Position numbers and translations under genes: made by a program. A stretch of DNA of 64,000 bases from Bugulina stolonifera (taxonomy: Eukaryota > Bryozoa > Gymnolaemata > Cheilostomatida > Bugulidae). Location of the stretch: the NCBI GenBank assembly GCA_935421135.1, contig OW285189.1, forward strand, positions 62,001-126,000. The letters run 5' to 3'. The notes beneath the pieces were generated by a model. That model saw only the letters and a list, made by a program, of their open reading frames with translations, made no database searches and had not been told where the DNA came from. Shown here in pieces: positions 1-12,189 of this stretch. Each line of letters starts with the position of its first letter. Position 1 is the first letter of the stretch.

Positions 1-3000
1 GCATAGGATGCATAGAGTGCATTCTATGCATTCTATGTCTTCTATTCATTCTATGTAGTCTATGCATTGCGTAGAACACATAGACTGCATTCTATGCACT
101 CTATGTATTCCATGTAATCTATGCACTCTGTGTATTCTATGCATTCGATGCATAGAATACATTTTATGCATAGAACGCATAGAATACATGTACATTGATC
201 ACATAGAATGCATTCTATACACTCTATGCATTCCATGTAATCTCTGCATTCTATGTATTCTATGCATTCGATGCATAGAATACATTTTATGCATAGAATG
301 CATAGAATACATTTTATGCATAGAATGCATAGAATACATTGATCGCATAGAATGCATTCTATGCACTGTATGCATTCCATGTAACCTATGCACTCTATGC
401 TTAGAATACATAGAATTCTATGTCATCTATGTATTCTATGCATAGAATACATAGAATACATATATTGAATTCTATGCACTCTATGCATTTCATGCAATCT
501 ATCCATTCAATGCAAAGAATACATAGATTGCGTTCTATGCATTTTATGCATAGAATACATTGAATACTAGAAGACATAGAAGACATAGAATGCACAGAAT
601 ACATTCCATGTAATCTATGCACTCTATGCATAGAATACGTAGATTGCATTCTATGCATCCGATGCATAGAATACATTGAATACATAGAATGCATTGTATG
701 TAATCAATGTATTTCATGCATTCTATGCATAGGGTACATTGAACAGATAGAAGGCATTCTTTCCATTATATGCATTGAATGCATAGGATGCATTGGGCGC
801 ATTCTATGTATTCTATGCATAGAATGCATAGAATACATAGATTGCACTCTATGCACTCTATGCATTCCATGTAATCTATGCATTCTATGTATTCTATGCA
901 TAGAATACATAGAATACATTGAATACATAGAAGGCATTATATGTAATCAATTTATTTTATGCATTCTATGCATAGAATACATAGATTGCATTCTATGCAT
1001 AGAATGTGTTGATCACATAGAGTGCACTCTATGCATTCCATGTAATCTATGCGTTCTATGCATAGAATACATAGGTCGCATTCTATGCATTCTATGCATA
1101 GAATACATTGAATACTAGAAGACATAGAAGACATAGAATGCATAGAATACATTCCATGTAATCTATGCACTCTATGAATAGAATACATAGATTGCATGCT
1201 ATGCATCCGATGCATAGAATACATTGAATACATAGAATGCATTGTATGTAATCAATGTATTTCATGCATTCTATGCATAGGATACATTGAATAGATAGAT
1301 GGCATTCTTTCCATTATATGCATTGAATGCATAGGATGCATTGGGCGAATTCTATGTATTCTATGCATAGAATGCATAGAATACATAGATTGCACTCTAT
1401 GCACTCTATGCATTCCATGTAATCTATGCATTCTATGTATTCTATGCATTTGGTGCATAGAATACATTTTATGCATAGAATGCATAGAATACATTGATCA
1501 CATAGAATGCATTCTATGCACTCTATGCATTCCATGTAATCTATGCATTCTATGCTTAGAATACATAGATTGCATTCTATGCATTCTATGTATGAAATAC
1601 ACAGAAGACATAGAAGACATAGAATGCATAGAATGCGTTCCATGTAATCTATGCACTCTATGCATAGAATACATGGATTGCATTCTATGCATAGAATATA
1701 TTGATCACATAGAATGCACTCTATGCATTCCATGTAATCTATGCGTTCTATGCATAGAATACATAGGTCGCATTCTATGCATTCTATGCATAAAATAATT
1801 AGAAGACCTAGAAGACATAGAATGCATTCTGTGCATAGAATACATATAATTCTATATCTTCCTTGTATTCTATGCATTCTATGCATAGAATACATAGATT
1901 GCATTCTATGCACTCTATGCATTCTAAGCATTTCATGCAATCTATGCATTCTATGCATAGAATACATAGATTGCATTCTATGCAGAGAATACATTGATCA
2001 CATAGAATGCATTCAATGCACTCTATGCATTCCATGTAATATATGCGTTCTATGCATAGGATACATAGATTGCATTCTATGCATTCTATGCATAGAATAC
2101 ATATAATTCTATGTCTTCTATGTATTCTATGCATTCTATGCTTAGAATACATTGAATACATTCTATGCATAGAATACATAGAATACATTGAATACATAAA
2201 AGGCATTGTATGTAATCAATTTATTTTATGGATTCTGCGCATAGAATACATAGAATACATTCTATGCTCTCTATGCATTCCATGTAATCTATGCGTTCTA
2301 TGCATAGAATACATAGATTGCATTCTATGCATTCTATGCATAGAATACATATAATTCTATGTCTTCTATGTATTCTATGCATTCCATGCATAGAATACAT
2401 AGAATACATAGATTGCACTCTATGCACTCTATGCATTCCATGTAATCTATGCATTCTATGCATTCTATGCATAGAATACATTGAATACATTCTATGCATA
2501 GAATACATAGAATACATTGATCACATAGAATGCATTCTATGCACTCTATGCATTCCATGTATTCTACGCATTCTATGCTTAGAATACATAGATTGCATTC
2601 TATGCATTCTATGTATGAAATACACAGAAGACATAGAAGACATAGAATGCATAGAATGCGTTCCATGTAATCTATGCACTCTATGCATAGAATACATGGA
2701 TTGCATTCTATGCATAGAATATATTGATCACATAGAATGCACTCTATGCATTCCATGTAATCTATGCGTTCTATGCATAGAATACATAGATTGCATTCTA
2801 TGCATTCTATGCATAGAATACATATAATTCTATGTCTTCTATGTATTCTATGCATTCCATGCATAGAATACATAGAATACATAGATTGCACTCTATGCAC
2901 TCTATGCATTCCATGTAATCTATGCATTCTATGCATTCTATGCATAGAATACATTTAATACATTCTATGCATAGAATACATAGAATACATTGAATACATA

Positions 3001-6000
3001 GAAGGCATTGTATGTAATCAATTTATTTTATGGATTCTGTGTATAGAATACATAGAATACATTCTATGCTCTCTATGCATTCCATGTAATCTATGCGTTA
3101 TATGCATAGAATACATAGATTGCATTCTATGCAATCTATGCATAGAATACATATAATTCTATGTCTTCTATGTATTCTATGCATTCCATGCATAGAATAC
3201 ATAGAATATATGGATTGCACTCTATGCACTCTATGCATTCCATGTAATCTATGCATTCTATGTATTCTATGCATTCGGTGCATAGAATACATTTTATGCA
3301 TTGAATGCATAGAATACATTGATCACATAGAATGCATTCTATGCACTCTATGCATTCCATGTAATCTACGCATTCTATGCTTAGAATACATAGATTGCAT
3401 TCTATGCATTCTATGTATGAAATACACAGAAGACATAGAAAACATAGAATGCATAGAATGCGTTCCATGTAATCTATGCACTCTACGCATAGAATACATG
3501 GATTGCATTCTATGCATAGAATATATTGATCACATAGAATGCACTCTATGCATTCCATGTAATCTATGCGTTCTATGCATAGAATACATAGATTGCATTC
3601 TATGCATGGAATACATTGAATACATAGCATGCATTCTTTGCGTTACATGCATTGAATGCATAGAATGCATAGGGTGCATAGGACGCATTCTATGCATTCT
3701 ATGTATTCTATGCATAGAATACATAGATTGCATTCTATGCATTCTACGCATATAATACATAGAAGACATAGAAGACATAGAATGCATAGAATGCGTTCCA
3801 TGTAATCTATGCACTGCATGCATAGAATACATAGAATTCCATGTCTTCTATGTATTCTATGCATTCTATGCATAGAATACATTGAATACGTTCTATGCAT
3901 AGAATACATAGAGTACATTGAATACATAGAAGGCATTGTATGTAATCAATTTATTTTATGGATTCTGTGCATAGAATACATAGATTGCATTCTATGCATA
4001 GAATACATTGATCACATAGAATGCATTCTATGCACTCTATGCATTCCATGTAATATATGCGTTGTATGCATAGGATACATAGATTGCATTCTATGCATTC
4101 TATGCATAGAATACATATAATTCTATGTCTTCTATGTATTCTATGCATTCTATGCATAGAATACATTGAATACGTTCTATGCATAGAATACATAGAATAC
4201 ATTGAATACATAGAAGGCATTGTATGTAATCAATTTATTTTATGGATTCTGTGCATACAATACATAGATTGCATTCTATGCATGGAATACATTGAATACA
4301 TAGCATGCATTCTTTGCATTATATGCATTGAATGCATAGAATGCATAGGGTGCATAGGGCGCATTCTATGCATTCTATGTATTCTATGCATAGAATACAT
4401 AGATTGCATTCTATGCATTCTATGTATGAAATACACAGAAGACATAGAAAACATAGAATGCATAGAATGCGTTCCATGTAATCTATGCACTCTATGCATA
4501 GAATACATGGATTGCATTCTATGCATAGAATATATTGATCACATAGAATGCACTCTATGCATTCCATGTAATCTATGCGTTCTATGCATAGAATACATAG
4601 GTCGCATTCTATGCATTCTATGCATAAAATAATTAGAAGACCTAGAAGACATAGAATGCATTCTGTGCATAGAATACATGTAATTCTATATCTTCCTTGT
4701 ATTCTATGCATTCTATGCATAGAATACATAGAATACATAGATTGCATTCTATGCACTCTATGCATTCTAAGCATTTCATGCAATCTATGCATTCTATGCA
4801 TAGCATACATAGATTGCATTCTATGCAGGAAATACATTGATCACATAGAATGCATTCTATGCACTCTATGCATTCCATGTAATATATGCGTTCTATGCAT
4901 AGGATACATAGATTGCATTCTATGCATTCTATGCATAGAATCCATATAATTCTATGTCTTCTATGTATTCTATGCATTCTATGCATAGAATACATATAAT
5001 TCTATGTCTTCTATGTATTCTATGCATTCTATGCATCGAATACATTGAATACGTTCTATGCATAGAATACATAGAATACATTGAATACATAGAAGGCATT
5101 GTATGTAATCAATTTATTTTATGGATTCTGTGCATACAATACATAGATTGCATTCTATGCATAGAATACATTGATCACATAGAATGCATTCCATGTAACC
5201 TATGCATTCTATGCATAGAATACATAGATTGCATTCTATGCATTCCATGCATAGAATACATAGAATACATTGAATAGATAGAAGGCATTGTATGTAATCA
5301 ATGTATTTTATGCATTCTATGCATAGAATACATAGATTGCATTCTATGCATAGAATGTATTGATCACATAGAATGCACTCTATGCATTCCATGTAATCTA
5401 TGCGTTCTATGCATAGAATACATAGGTCGCATTCTATGCATTCTATGCATAGAATACATAGATTGCATTCTATGCATCCGATGCATAGAATACATTGAAT
5501 ACATAGAATGCATTGTATGTAATCAATGTATTTCATGCATTCTATGCATAGGATACATTGAATAGATAGATGGCATTCTTTCCATTATATGCATTAAATG
5601 CATAGGATGCATTGGGCGAATTCTATGTATTCTATGCATAGAATGCATAGAATACATAGATTGCACTCTATGCACTCTATCCATTCCATGTAATCTAAGC
5701 ATTCTATGTATTCTATGCATTCGGTGCATAGAATACATTTTATGCATAGAATGCATAGAATACATTGATCACATAGAATGCATTCTATGCACTCTATGCA
5801 TTCCATGTAATCTATGCATTCTATGCTTAGAATACATAGATTGCATTCTATGCATTCTATGTATGAAATACACAGAAGACATAGAAAACATAGAATGCAT
5901 AGAATGCGTTCCATGTAATCTATGCACTCTATGCATAGAATACATGGATTCCATTCTATGCATAGAATATATTGATCACATAGAATGCACTCTATGCATT

Positions 6001-6316
6001 CCATGTAATCTATGCGTTCTATGCATAGAATACATAGGTCGCATTCTATGCATTCTATGCATAAAATAATTAGAAGACCTAGAAGACATAGAATGCATTC
6101 TGTGCATAGAATGCATGTAATTCTATATCTTCCTTGTATTCTATGCATTCTATGCATAGAATACATAGAATACATAGATTGCATTCTATGCATAGAATAC
6201 ATTGATCACATAGAATGCATTCTATGCACTCTATGCATTCCATGTAACCTATGCATTCTATGCATAGAATACATAGATTGCATTCTATGCAGTCTATGCA
6301 TAGAATACATTGAATA
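1..6316. repeat. Satellite array, left arm (9-bp bidirectional word)
   Basis: The whole stretch divides into 9-bp words. The commonest are CATAGAATG and CATTCTATG, which are exact reverse complements, with variants such as CATAGAATA, CATAGATTG, CACTCTATG, CATTCCATG and CATTGATCA. Most indels are multiples of 9, so the register persists for kilobases. Where the two orientations meet, perfect 18-bp palindromes centred on ATGCAT arise. Blocks here recur in the right arm at a constant offset: 4057-4837 matches 32032-32812, 27,975 bp away. The last 9-bp register is broken only by the insertion starting at 6317. I see no gene here; long reading frames are products of the period. Confidence 0.97.
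6315..6316. other. TA target-site duplication, left copy
   Basis: The satellite reads ...ACATTGAATA up to this dinucleotide, then changes abruptly to unique DNA. The matching TA lies at 24539-24540, after which the satellite resumes with CATAGAAGACATAG. Joining the two flanks with one TA removed gives exactly the uninterrupted satellite seen at 33211-33230, 36731-36750 and about 40594-40612. Confidence 0.85.
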
Positions 6317-6339
6317 CTCATCGATGTTAAGGAAACGCG
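6317..6339 (+). repeat. Left terminal inverted repeat of the 18.2-kb insertion
   Basis: It begins CTCATCGATGTTAAGGAAAC and matches the reverse complement of 24516-24538 at 21 of 23 positions. It contains an ATG (6324-6326) that opens a short inward frame of 19 codons beginning Met-Leu-Arg-Lys. The right TIR opens a frame with the same first four residues. Confidence 0.8.
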
Positions 6340-6459
6340 TTTTGAAAAAATTTTTCGGAGTTTTCTCCTACTTTAGCCCGTGATTCGCACGATGAACCTG
6401 CGGGCCGTCATCTCCGGGGTTGGCGCGGGTACTGGGTCTAACTACCTACTATTTGACAG

Positions 6460-6606
6460 TTGTGTTCCCTCCTTCAATATTATAGTGGCTCGGCCATTAA
6501 TTACTTGGCTCGGCTTGTGGATTTAACTAGGGGCAACACTGCTTCTGTGCTTCCGTTTATCAATCACTCCGGTCTAGTTGATCTTTCTTCAGCAGCTTTG
6601 TTAAAT
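6460..6606 (+). pseudogene. Exon-like segment 1 (49 codons)
   Basis: An acceptor ending CTATTTGACAG, with a branch-point-like CTAAC just upstream, precedes an open stretch of exactly 49 codons, and GTGAGT follows at 6607. The encoded peptide has an alternating helical pattern (SAINYLARLVDLTRG, then SGLVDLSSAALLN) and ordinary codon use, unlike the flanking DNA. It ends in phase 0. Sequence upstream to the TIR (6340-6459) is GC-richer; it has a further open stretch from 6394 that I could not join convincingly. Confidence 0.5.
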
Positions 6607-7045
6607 GTGAGTATTAGTATATAAATGCATTTAATCCTTAAATAGCTCTTCTACGCTTTTTATTATTATTTCTCACGTATATAATTAATAATAATATTCA
6701 TAATAATATAATTGTTGTTTTCATAAATATAATAATATAAAAATATTAATAAGATAACAATATAAATTTCATACAGATACACTAACACTTACAGCGAGCG
6801 TAGATAATAATATAATTTGAATTTTCACTTATTGTGTCTACTCATACATGTGGTGCTGCTGTTAAATGATAATTTTATGCCTGATTTATATTTGCATTTT
6901 GTTAGCACCCGGTGACTGCATGAAAAAAGAGGAGTTGTCTACACCAGTTACCCACTTAAATTGTTGTCAGTCACCATTTTTTTGTAGTGTGATGAACAAC
7001 AAACCTGGCACTATTGAAGGTCAAAGTAAAGAGGGGCTATTAGAG
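6607..7045. other. Intron-like AT-rich spacer
   Basis: It lies between exon-like segments 1 and 2. The stretch 6655-6800 is very AT-rich with TAATAATA runs. A frame at 6906-7045 (CMKKEELSTP and onward) is continuous with segment 2 and has protein-like composition, so segment 2 could start earlier, after the TTAG at 6902-6905. The phase then would not match exon 1. Confidence 0.35.
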
Positions 7046-7178
7046 AGAGTCTGTGCTACCTTGAGAGATCTTTTTGTGGAAGTTAGTTGCAGTAGAGGTC
7101 AGATTATTACTTGATATACTCCAGCTCTCCAAGGAACTGGAATCTCCTTACTGCGACAAAACATATAGATATACATGA
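7046..7178 (+). pseudogene. Exon-like segment 2, with internal frame change
   Basis: A phase-0 acceptor (TTAGAG|AGA) would join segment 1 to RVCATLRDLFVE. That frame stops at 7112-7114. A second frame from 7092 (VEVRLLLDILQLSKELESP) continues to a TGA at 7176-7178. The two are brought into register by ignoring 16 bases at 7076-7091, which resemble the following GTAGAGGTCAG, so an old short duplication may have broken the gene. The combined peptide is leucine-rich and helical. An unrecognised small intron or a sequencing error would be the alternatives. Confidence 0.4.
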
Positions 7179-9064
7179 GAAATAGTGAGTCAACTTCATT
7201 TGTTGTCTAAAACTTCTTCTAAAGCTTGGAAAAATTAAATGATTAGATTTGCAGTGATTTCTACTGAGCTAACTTGCTTATAACTTTTTTAAAATGATCA
7301 CAATATCCCACATCAATGATGTCACTTATCCTAAATATGCTTGAATCCAGTCTACTAGGAACTACCACCAGCACCCTACATTCAATTTGGCTTGGCAGAT
7401 TTTACTTAACTCCTTTTTGTAAATGGTTATGTTAGCATTTCAGCTTTGCAATGTAGGCCTAATATGTGCTGTGATTCACAGTGATATATGAACATGTAAA
7501 ATAGCTTTGATTCTGCCTTGGATTAGATTCATTTGAGAGTGTTTCCTTTCCATTGAAGAGATTGCTGGTTTATAGGAAAGAAGTATATTATGGAGGTACA
7601 TATTGGGACTGGTCTTGTGGAATTCGCTGGAGGTCTTTCCTACAACATAAACAGTGAGTGTTTTCATATTTGCATGGAGCCATGTTATACAGACATGTGG
7701 ACTAATGGGGAACATGGAATCTGTAGTTGTCCTGAAATAGTTTTAAATTATTTATTGAAATTTTGAGATTTTGTGCAAACTCACCAAATAAATGCTGTAG
7801 GTCGCAAAAAGTTAGCCACCATGTTTAAAATGTCTACAATTGTTTTACAAGTGGGAGTCGCCCACCCTTATTCTAATGCCAATTTTTGTTACTTTTTGCC
7901 CATTAGCTCAACTCGGTCACACAAAAAGAGTAATATTAAGTAGTCACAACTGCTTTCATTGCAAATATTAAATATTTAGGCTATGTGAAGTGTTCCTTTA
8001 GTAAACTAGATATTGGCCACATGCAACAGGCTCAATGCGCCAGGAACTGAGTAGGCATGTTCTACATTTGCCACACAAGCAGCCTACATGTATATTCACC
8101 AATCAATTCGAAAACTGTTAGGTACAGTAGTTGAAAAGTTAGATGGCCGTAGTAGGGATCACAGTGGTAGTGAATAAAACCGAAGATAACATATCTGCTC
8201 AAGTTTTAGAAAAGAGCGGAGGCCATCTCCAATTTTTCTACTTCTTACTCAGCACTATTTGGAAGCTTTGTATAAGTTTAAACAATCTTATTTTCAAAGT
8301 AAAACTTTTGATGCTGCGAAATTTTAAATTAGCACCTTAACCACATGTGAGATAGTTCATGATTGGAACCTGTGTTGTACCTGCCTATCTGGTTAATTAA
8401 AATGTGGTAGTAGTAAAAGATGTGACGTTAGAAATAAATGTCGTGAGAGCGTGAAGACAACTGCAACTGATGTTAGAATGTCTGTTTTTACTAGGAAGAG
8501 TTAAAGATTGAAACATAGCTTTTGGTTAGGGAGATTGGGGTTACATGTTCTCTCCGCCCTACTCTAAGCATGCCAACGGCAGTCACTTTGGTTGGAGTTG
8601 TCTTCTTCTACTCTCACCCCATTTAATCCTCACATCACACCCACGTCTTTTACCACTACCAATTAAAATAATCATCACCATTATGTTATTTGATGTACCT
8701 TATTGTTGTTACCTTTGTAGACTGGCTTTTAACTCCTGTTGACAGGCATAATTCTACCACTCAGTTATGGTGAAAGAAGTTCTCTCAACACTGCTACAAT
8801 GTGAGGTAAAATTAATAGAAATAGTATATATACGTTATACATATGTACAAAATGCATGAGAAAATATTCATAGCCAATGATCCTAAATAATTTGCTGTAA
8901 TTTGCATGCAGAATAACACCCATTGCTTCTGACATGCAAGTTTGCAAGTTTACTAGCTATGGGACTAATACATGTACAGACTTAACATATTGTCAGCTTG
9001 TTTTTCAACAGAATGTTGGGATACCATTTGAATATAATTTTACATAACCTTGTGATATTTTCAG
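7179..9064. other. Non-coding stretch with one repeated module
   Basis: I see no convincing gene. Around 7585-7653 lies a diverged copy of the module that recurs at 9634-9720 and 10111-10247 (…GTNGAATTCGCTGG…GGTCTTT), ending at AACAGTGAGTG, which could be a splice donor. The remaining sequence is AT-rich, with short open frames of no recognisable composition. Confidence 0.5.
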
Positions 9065-9176
9065 GCATACAATGACCCTGAAACAGACGTTACCTTTCCT
9101 GTCCAAGCTACACTATGCTCTTCTCTACATGTGCACCCCAGCACACTTCCTTAAATCTGTTTGCTCTTCTTTGCAG
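9065..9176 (+). pseudogene. Exon-like segment A (37 codons plus one base)
   Basis: It is bounded by TTTTCAG|GC and TTGCAG|GTAAGA, both good splice sites. Only one frame is open: HTMTLKQTLPFLSKLHY and onward, ending SVCSSLQ in phase 0. The LSKLHYALL part resembles the Arg-Leu-Tyr-Tyr-x-Leu-Leu segment that follows the segment 2 match in AP5B1-type proteins, so its place in the order is as expected. The acceptor needs two bases from a preceding exon, which is not identified. Confidence 0.5.
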
Positions 9177-9606
9177 GTAAGATAGTGCAAAGTTAAATGA
9201 TCAGTGCCTCCCAAATGTTCAACTCTACACAGGTAACTGAATAAAGTAAATGAATTGTGGTGGACAAATATCTTGCTAATTGCTTTCTCTAATATAGCTT
9301 CTGTAGCTACCCACTAGCTAGCTCAGATACACCAAGTCTAAGGCTGTTGCAGATGCTGCAGTATCCCTTCCATTCTTTTTGATACAGATTGATTATTGAA
9401 CCTCCACAGATTCAGTATGTACAAGTACATTCTTTCCTTTGTAAACTACTACATTAAATTTCAAATTTTTCATTGTACACATAGATTTATTGCCATCGAT
9501 ATGGGTCGTTTCAAGCATCAAGAGAAGACAGAGAGAGAGCATAACTCCTTCAACTTTGGCCAAGGTTGTGTACTCACACCCAAGAGTTACATGTACATGT
9601 ATGTAA
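9177..9606. other. Spacer without recognised gene
   Basis: Intron-like sequence. A 108-codon minus-strand frame crosses 9393-9719 but overlaps the better supported + strand module and has no recognisable motifs. Confidence 0.4.
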
Positions 9607-9720
9607 TCACAACTTGAAAGACACATCGCAGTATATTGGAGTTGTCCCATGGAACTTGCTTGCAGTCTGCAGGTGCATCTAGAAGCTATGCTCTCTTCTA
9701 CAAATATATTTGTAGTCATA
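9607..9720 (+). pseudogene. Exon-like segment with repeated module, copy 2
   Basis: A frame open from the TAA at 9604-9606 reads SQLERHIAVYWSCPMELACS and onward to FVVI, followed immediately by GTGAGT at 9721. The core SCPMELACSLQVHLEA is clearly related to SCPVELGDSLLVHIES at 10111-10247 and more distantly to a stretch at 7585-7653. This shows either a duplicated exon or a repeat element that happens to be open. Product unknown. Confidence 0.35.
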
Positions 9721-9780
9721 GTGAGTACTCATAGTGAATATCTAACTGACTTCTGCAGATCGAATATTTTATGTTTACAG

Positions 9781-10045
9781 TTTTCTAACTAAATGGCTAC
9801 GATCGCTGTCAACTCTGGGAGTCACATCTCTTGTCAATGATCTTACTCTATCTACACACATTGTTATTCTATGTTCAAGTACAATGTCATTACCAGCAAT
9901 ACCCAACAAGAGAAAGTTAGTGAACGGTGTTAATGATAAACTTGACCTATTTACATTGAATTGTAATTCTAAATTACAAATGTTGCTATTTTGTCATTCA
10001 TCATGTTGTAATGTGTATAGATTTACCTTGACCCGGCCTGGGATT
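9781..10045 (+). pseudogene. Exon-like segment B (open for 88 codons)
   Basis: Directly after TGTTTACAG, a frame offset by one base stays open for 88 codons to TGA at 10046-10048. It starts FLTKWLRSLSTLGVTSLVND. No ATG begins it, which fits an internal exon. The first 45 codons look protein-like; the rest is probably read-through into the intron, with a weak donor near 9923. Phase does not match segment A directly, so an exon is missing or this is a chance frame. Confidence 0.3.
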
Positions 10046-10080
10046 TGATTCACTGAAGAGCGGTTCTACATTATGTCGAT

Positions 10081-10247
10081 GCTGATGCAATTTATTCAGC
10101 TTATTGAATATATTAGGAGTTGTCCTGTGGAACTTGGTGACAGTCTTTTGGTGCATATTGAGAGCTGATGCAATTTATTCAGCTTATTGAATATATTAGG
10201 AGTTGTCCTGTGGAACTTGGTGACAGTCTTTTGGTGCATATTGAGAG
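10081..10247 (+). repeat. 83-bp perfect tandem duplication
   Basis: 10081-10163 is repeated without change at 10164-10246. Because 83 is not a multiple of three, the first copy's frame (MQFIQLIEYIRSCPVELGDS) meets a TGA exactly at the junction (10166-10168). The second copy continues open to TGA at 10297-10299, 43 codons in all. The identity of the copies shows a recent event. The same module exists in diverged form at 9634-9720. Confidence 0.95.
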
Positions 10248-10550
10248 TAATGGAAGACAATTGAGTCCACTCTACAAACAGAACAATATAGCGAGTTGAT
10301 AGCGATTATAGTGTGCTGTAAAATTTTAACTGACTTGTCATGATCAAATATTTAATTTCTAGCATGTTAATTTTCACTGACAGATCTTTGAACTATTTCA
10401 AAACCGGCAACATCCTCAAAGTTACTGTTCTCGTACATCTAACCTGAACATGTGTAATTTTGCTTGACTTCCTAAGATATCAAGGTATTTACTGACTGTG
10501 ACTGGGAAGATTCTTCAATACTAACTGGAACTTACATGCGCTTTCTACAG

Positions 10551-10636
10551 CTGCAATAAGAATCCTCCATAACTTCAACGAGTTTCCTTTCCTCTGTCTG
10601 GTGGCATTGTTGACCAACGACCAGCTCATATTCAAG
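10551..10636 (+). pseudogene. Exon-like segment C (28 codons)
   Basis: It lies between CTTTCTACAG and GTGAAT. Two bases complete a codon, then 28 codons read AIRILHNFNEFPFLCLVALL and onward to DQLIFK, ending in phase 0. The next segment (11081) begins in phase 0, so the two join cleanly. The segment is hydrophobic and helical, with ordinary codon use. Confidence 0.55.
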
Positions 10637-11080
10637 GTGAATCAACTTTTTTGTAAACTAGGTGTGCACCTACTATGTTCGTACCCTACAATGTTCATAT
10701 ACCTAGTATCTACCCGAGGCCAGTAATAATAACTGAGCAAATTAAATAAATATTGATGTCCATACAGTTAGTGTAGCTACCTATAGACACATCATGGGTT
10801 TTTGTATTAGATGGAGTGATGAAAGTACTAGATTTTTTCCAACTATTTCTGTATGTTAACAGGTTAATTCATCGCTAGGTTTTTCCTTCCATTTTTCTTG
10901 AGTCACAATGCTGGTTCTATGCTGACATGTTCATGTACATGTAACAATTATGCATTATGCTATGTACATGACTATGTGTAATTATAGAAAGTTCGTATGT
11001 ATGTCGTTTGGGTACATTGCATGTCATTATTTTTTACCAATGCTACATGCTGATGCAATGGCATATCTTTCTTGCTGAAG

Positions 11081-11309
11081 GTGCAAATCAATACGGAAGC
11101 CAATGTATCATATCTGAGGAACAAATGGAGCCTACCCATGGACCTCGAACTTGGACCCACAGCCTTGGCTTTGGACCCACCGCCGCTACGCTTACCTACA
11201 TGCTGCTTGCAGGTAATGGGCAATGTTGCAAAACTAGGAAACCCGCAAGACGTGTTTTATACACTAACTGGAAGTCTACACTAACTGGAAGTAGTGTGCA
11301 TCAATTCAG
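11081..11309 (+). pseudogene. Exon-like segment D with 17-bp duplication
   Basis: The acceptor TTTCTTGCTGAAG is followed by VQINTEANVSYLRNKWSLPM and onward through a proline/leucine-rich part (LDPPPLRLP) to QDVFYTLTG. A 17-bp unit, ACACTAACTGGAAGT plus two bases, occurs at 11261-11277 and 11278-11294. The extra copy shifts the frame into a TAA. Ignoring one copy, the frame runs on as SSVHQF to CAG|GTAATT in phase 2, which is exactly the phase required by segment E. This is the clearest disabling lesion in the gene. Confidence 0.6.
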
Positions 11310-11899
11310 GTAATTGCTCTGCTTGGTTTACTCAGTGGTCTTTGACGTGTAGCCCCCAAGAATATACCCTGAAGATAAATGCTTTTAAACCAATGCTAGA
11401 TGAGGACTGTTGCTGTGTCTTTAGACCGGTACTTTTTGTGTAGCAGGCTAGTGCTTTTTATAATATGCAGTGCAGTAACATTTACAATAATATTTCAGCA
11501 GTTTGCTGCCTGAAGCATTTAAAAGATTCAATTTAGTAGATTGTATAGCCTAAGTATATGGCTTGTATCTGTGCATGTATGGGTTTGGTACAAAAGGCTT
11601 GTTATATGATTATATATTGCATACATGTACATGTATGCTTCACGGGAAAATAGTTTTTATCCTAATTCAATAAAATCCAGTTTTGGCTGTCTCATTGCTT
11701 TCCTGGAATATACAATCTGCCAGCCAGCTCTTGAGAAATTATATTTTTCTATATTTAACATGCTTTCCCTACTTTCTTTGATTTTGATTAAAATGTCATT
11801 TCAGATATTCTGTCCGATGTATGTATTTACCTCCATTTCTTTTGCCAGTCAAGGTTGAAAACATTAACAAATTATAATTTTTCATGCACACATTTACAG

Positions 11900-11938
11900 A
11901 GTCCAGCTTCAATGGCAGGCAGCCTCACACACGTGTGG
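11900..11938 (+). pseudogene. Exon-like segment E (39 bases)
   Basis: It lies between ATTTACAG and GGTAAAGG. One base completes the arginine begun in segment D, then VQLQWQAASHTC follows and two bases are left over (phase 2). The alternating hydrophobic pattern suggests a beta strand. Small, but supported by agreement of phase on both sides. Confidence 0.45.
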
Positions 11939-12005
11939 GTAAAGGTAGAATGAACTGATGACTGGTGGACTGGCCAACTGAATTCGCTCACACTAAAATC
12001 CTCAG

Positions 12006-12042
12006 TGTATTCTACTCCCCTCTCTCAATGAAAAGACCTAGA
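12006..12042 (+). pseudogene. Exon-like segment F (37 bases)
   Basis: It lies between AAATCCTCAG and GTAAGA. One base completes the codon left by segment E, then VFYSPLSMKRPR follows and ends in phase 0. Short, and supported only by splice sites and phase. Confidence 0.35.
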
Positions 12043-12189
12043 GTAAGAAACTAGTATTGTAATTTTCCATGTGTATGTCTATGGTATACTGTTGTACTAC
12101 TTTGTATTCTTATGTGGCAATAAATCATACAGTCTAATAACACTCTTTGAACTGTCTACCAATTTACTGCAATAGTACCTCATATGCAG

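Noticed and set aside
1..6316. Telomeric repeat
   Set aside because: The words do not resemble TTAGGG-type repeats, both orientations are mixed, and the array is interrupted by and continues past unique DNA.
9393..9719. 108-codon minus-strand frame
   Set aside because: It overlaps a + strand module with a splice donor and relatives elsewhere. Its composition is not distinctive.
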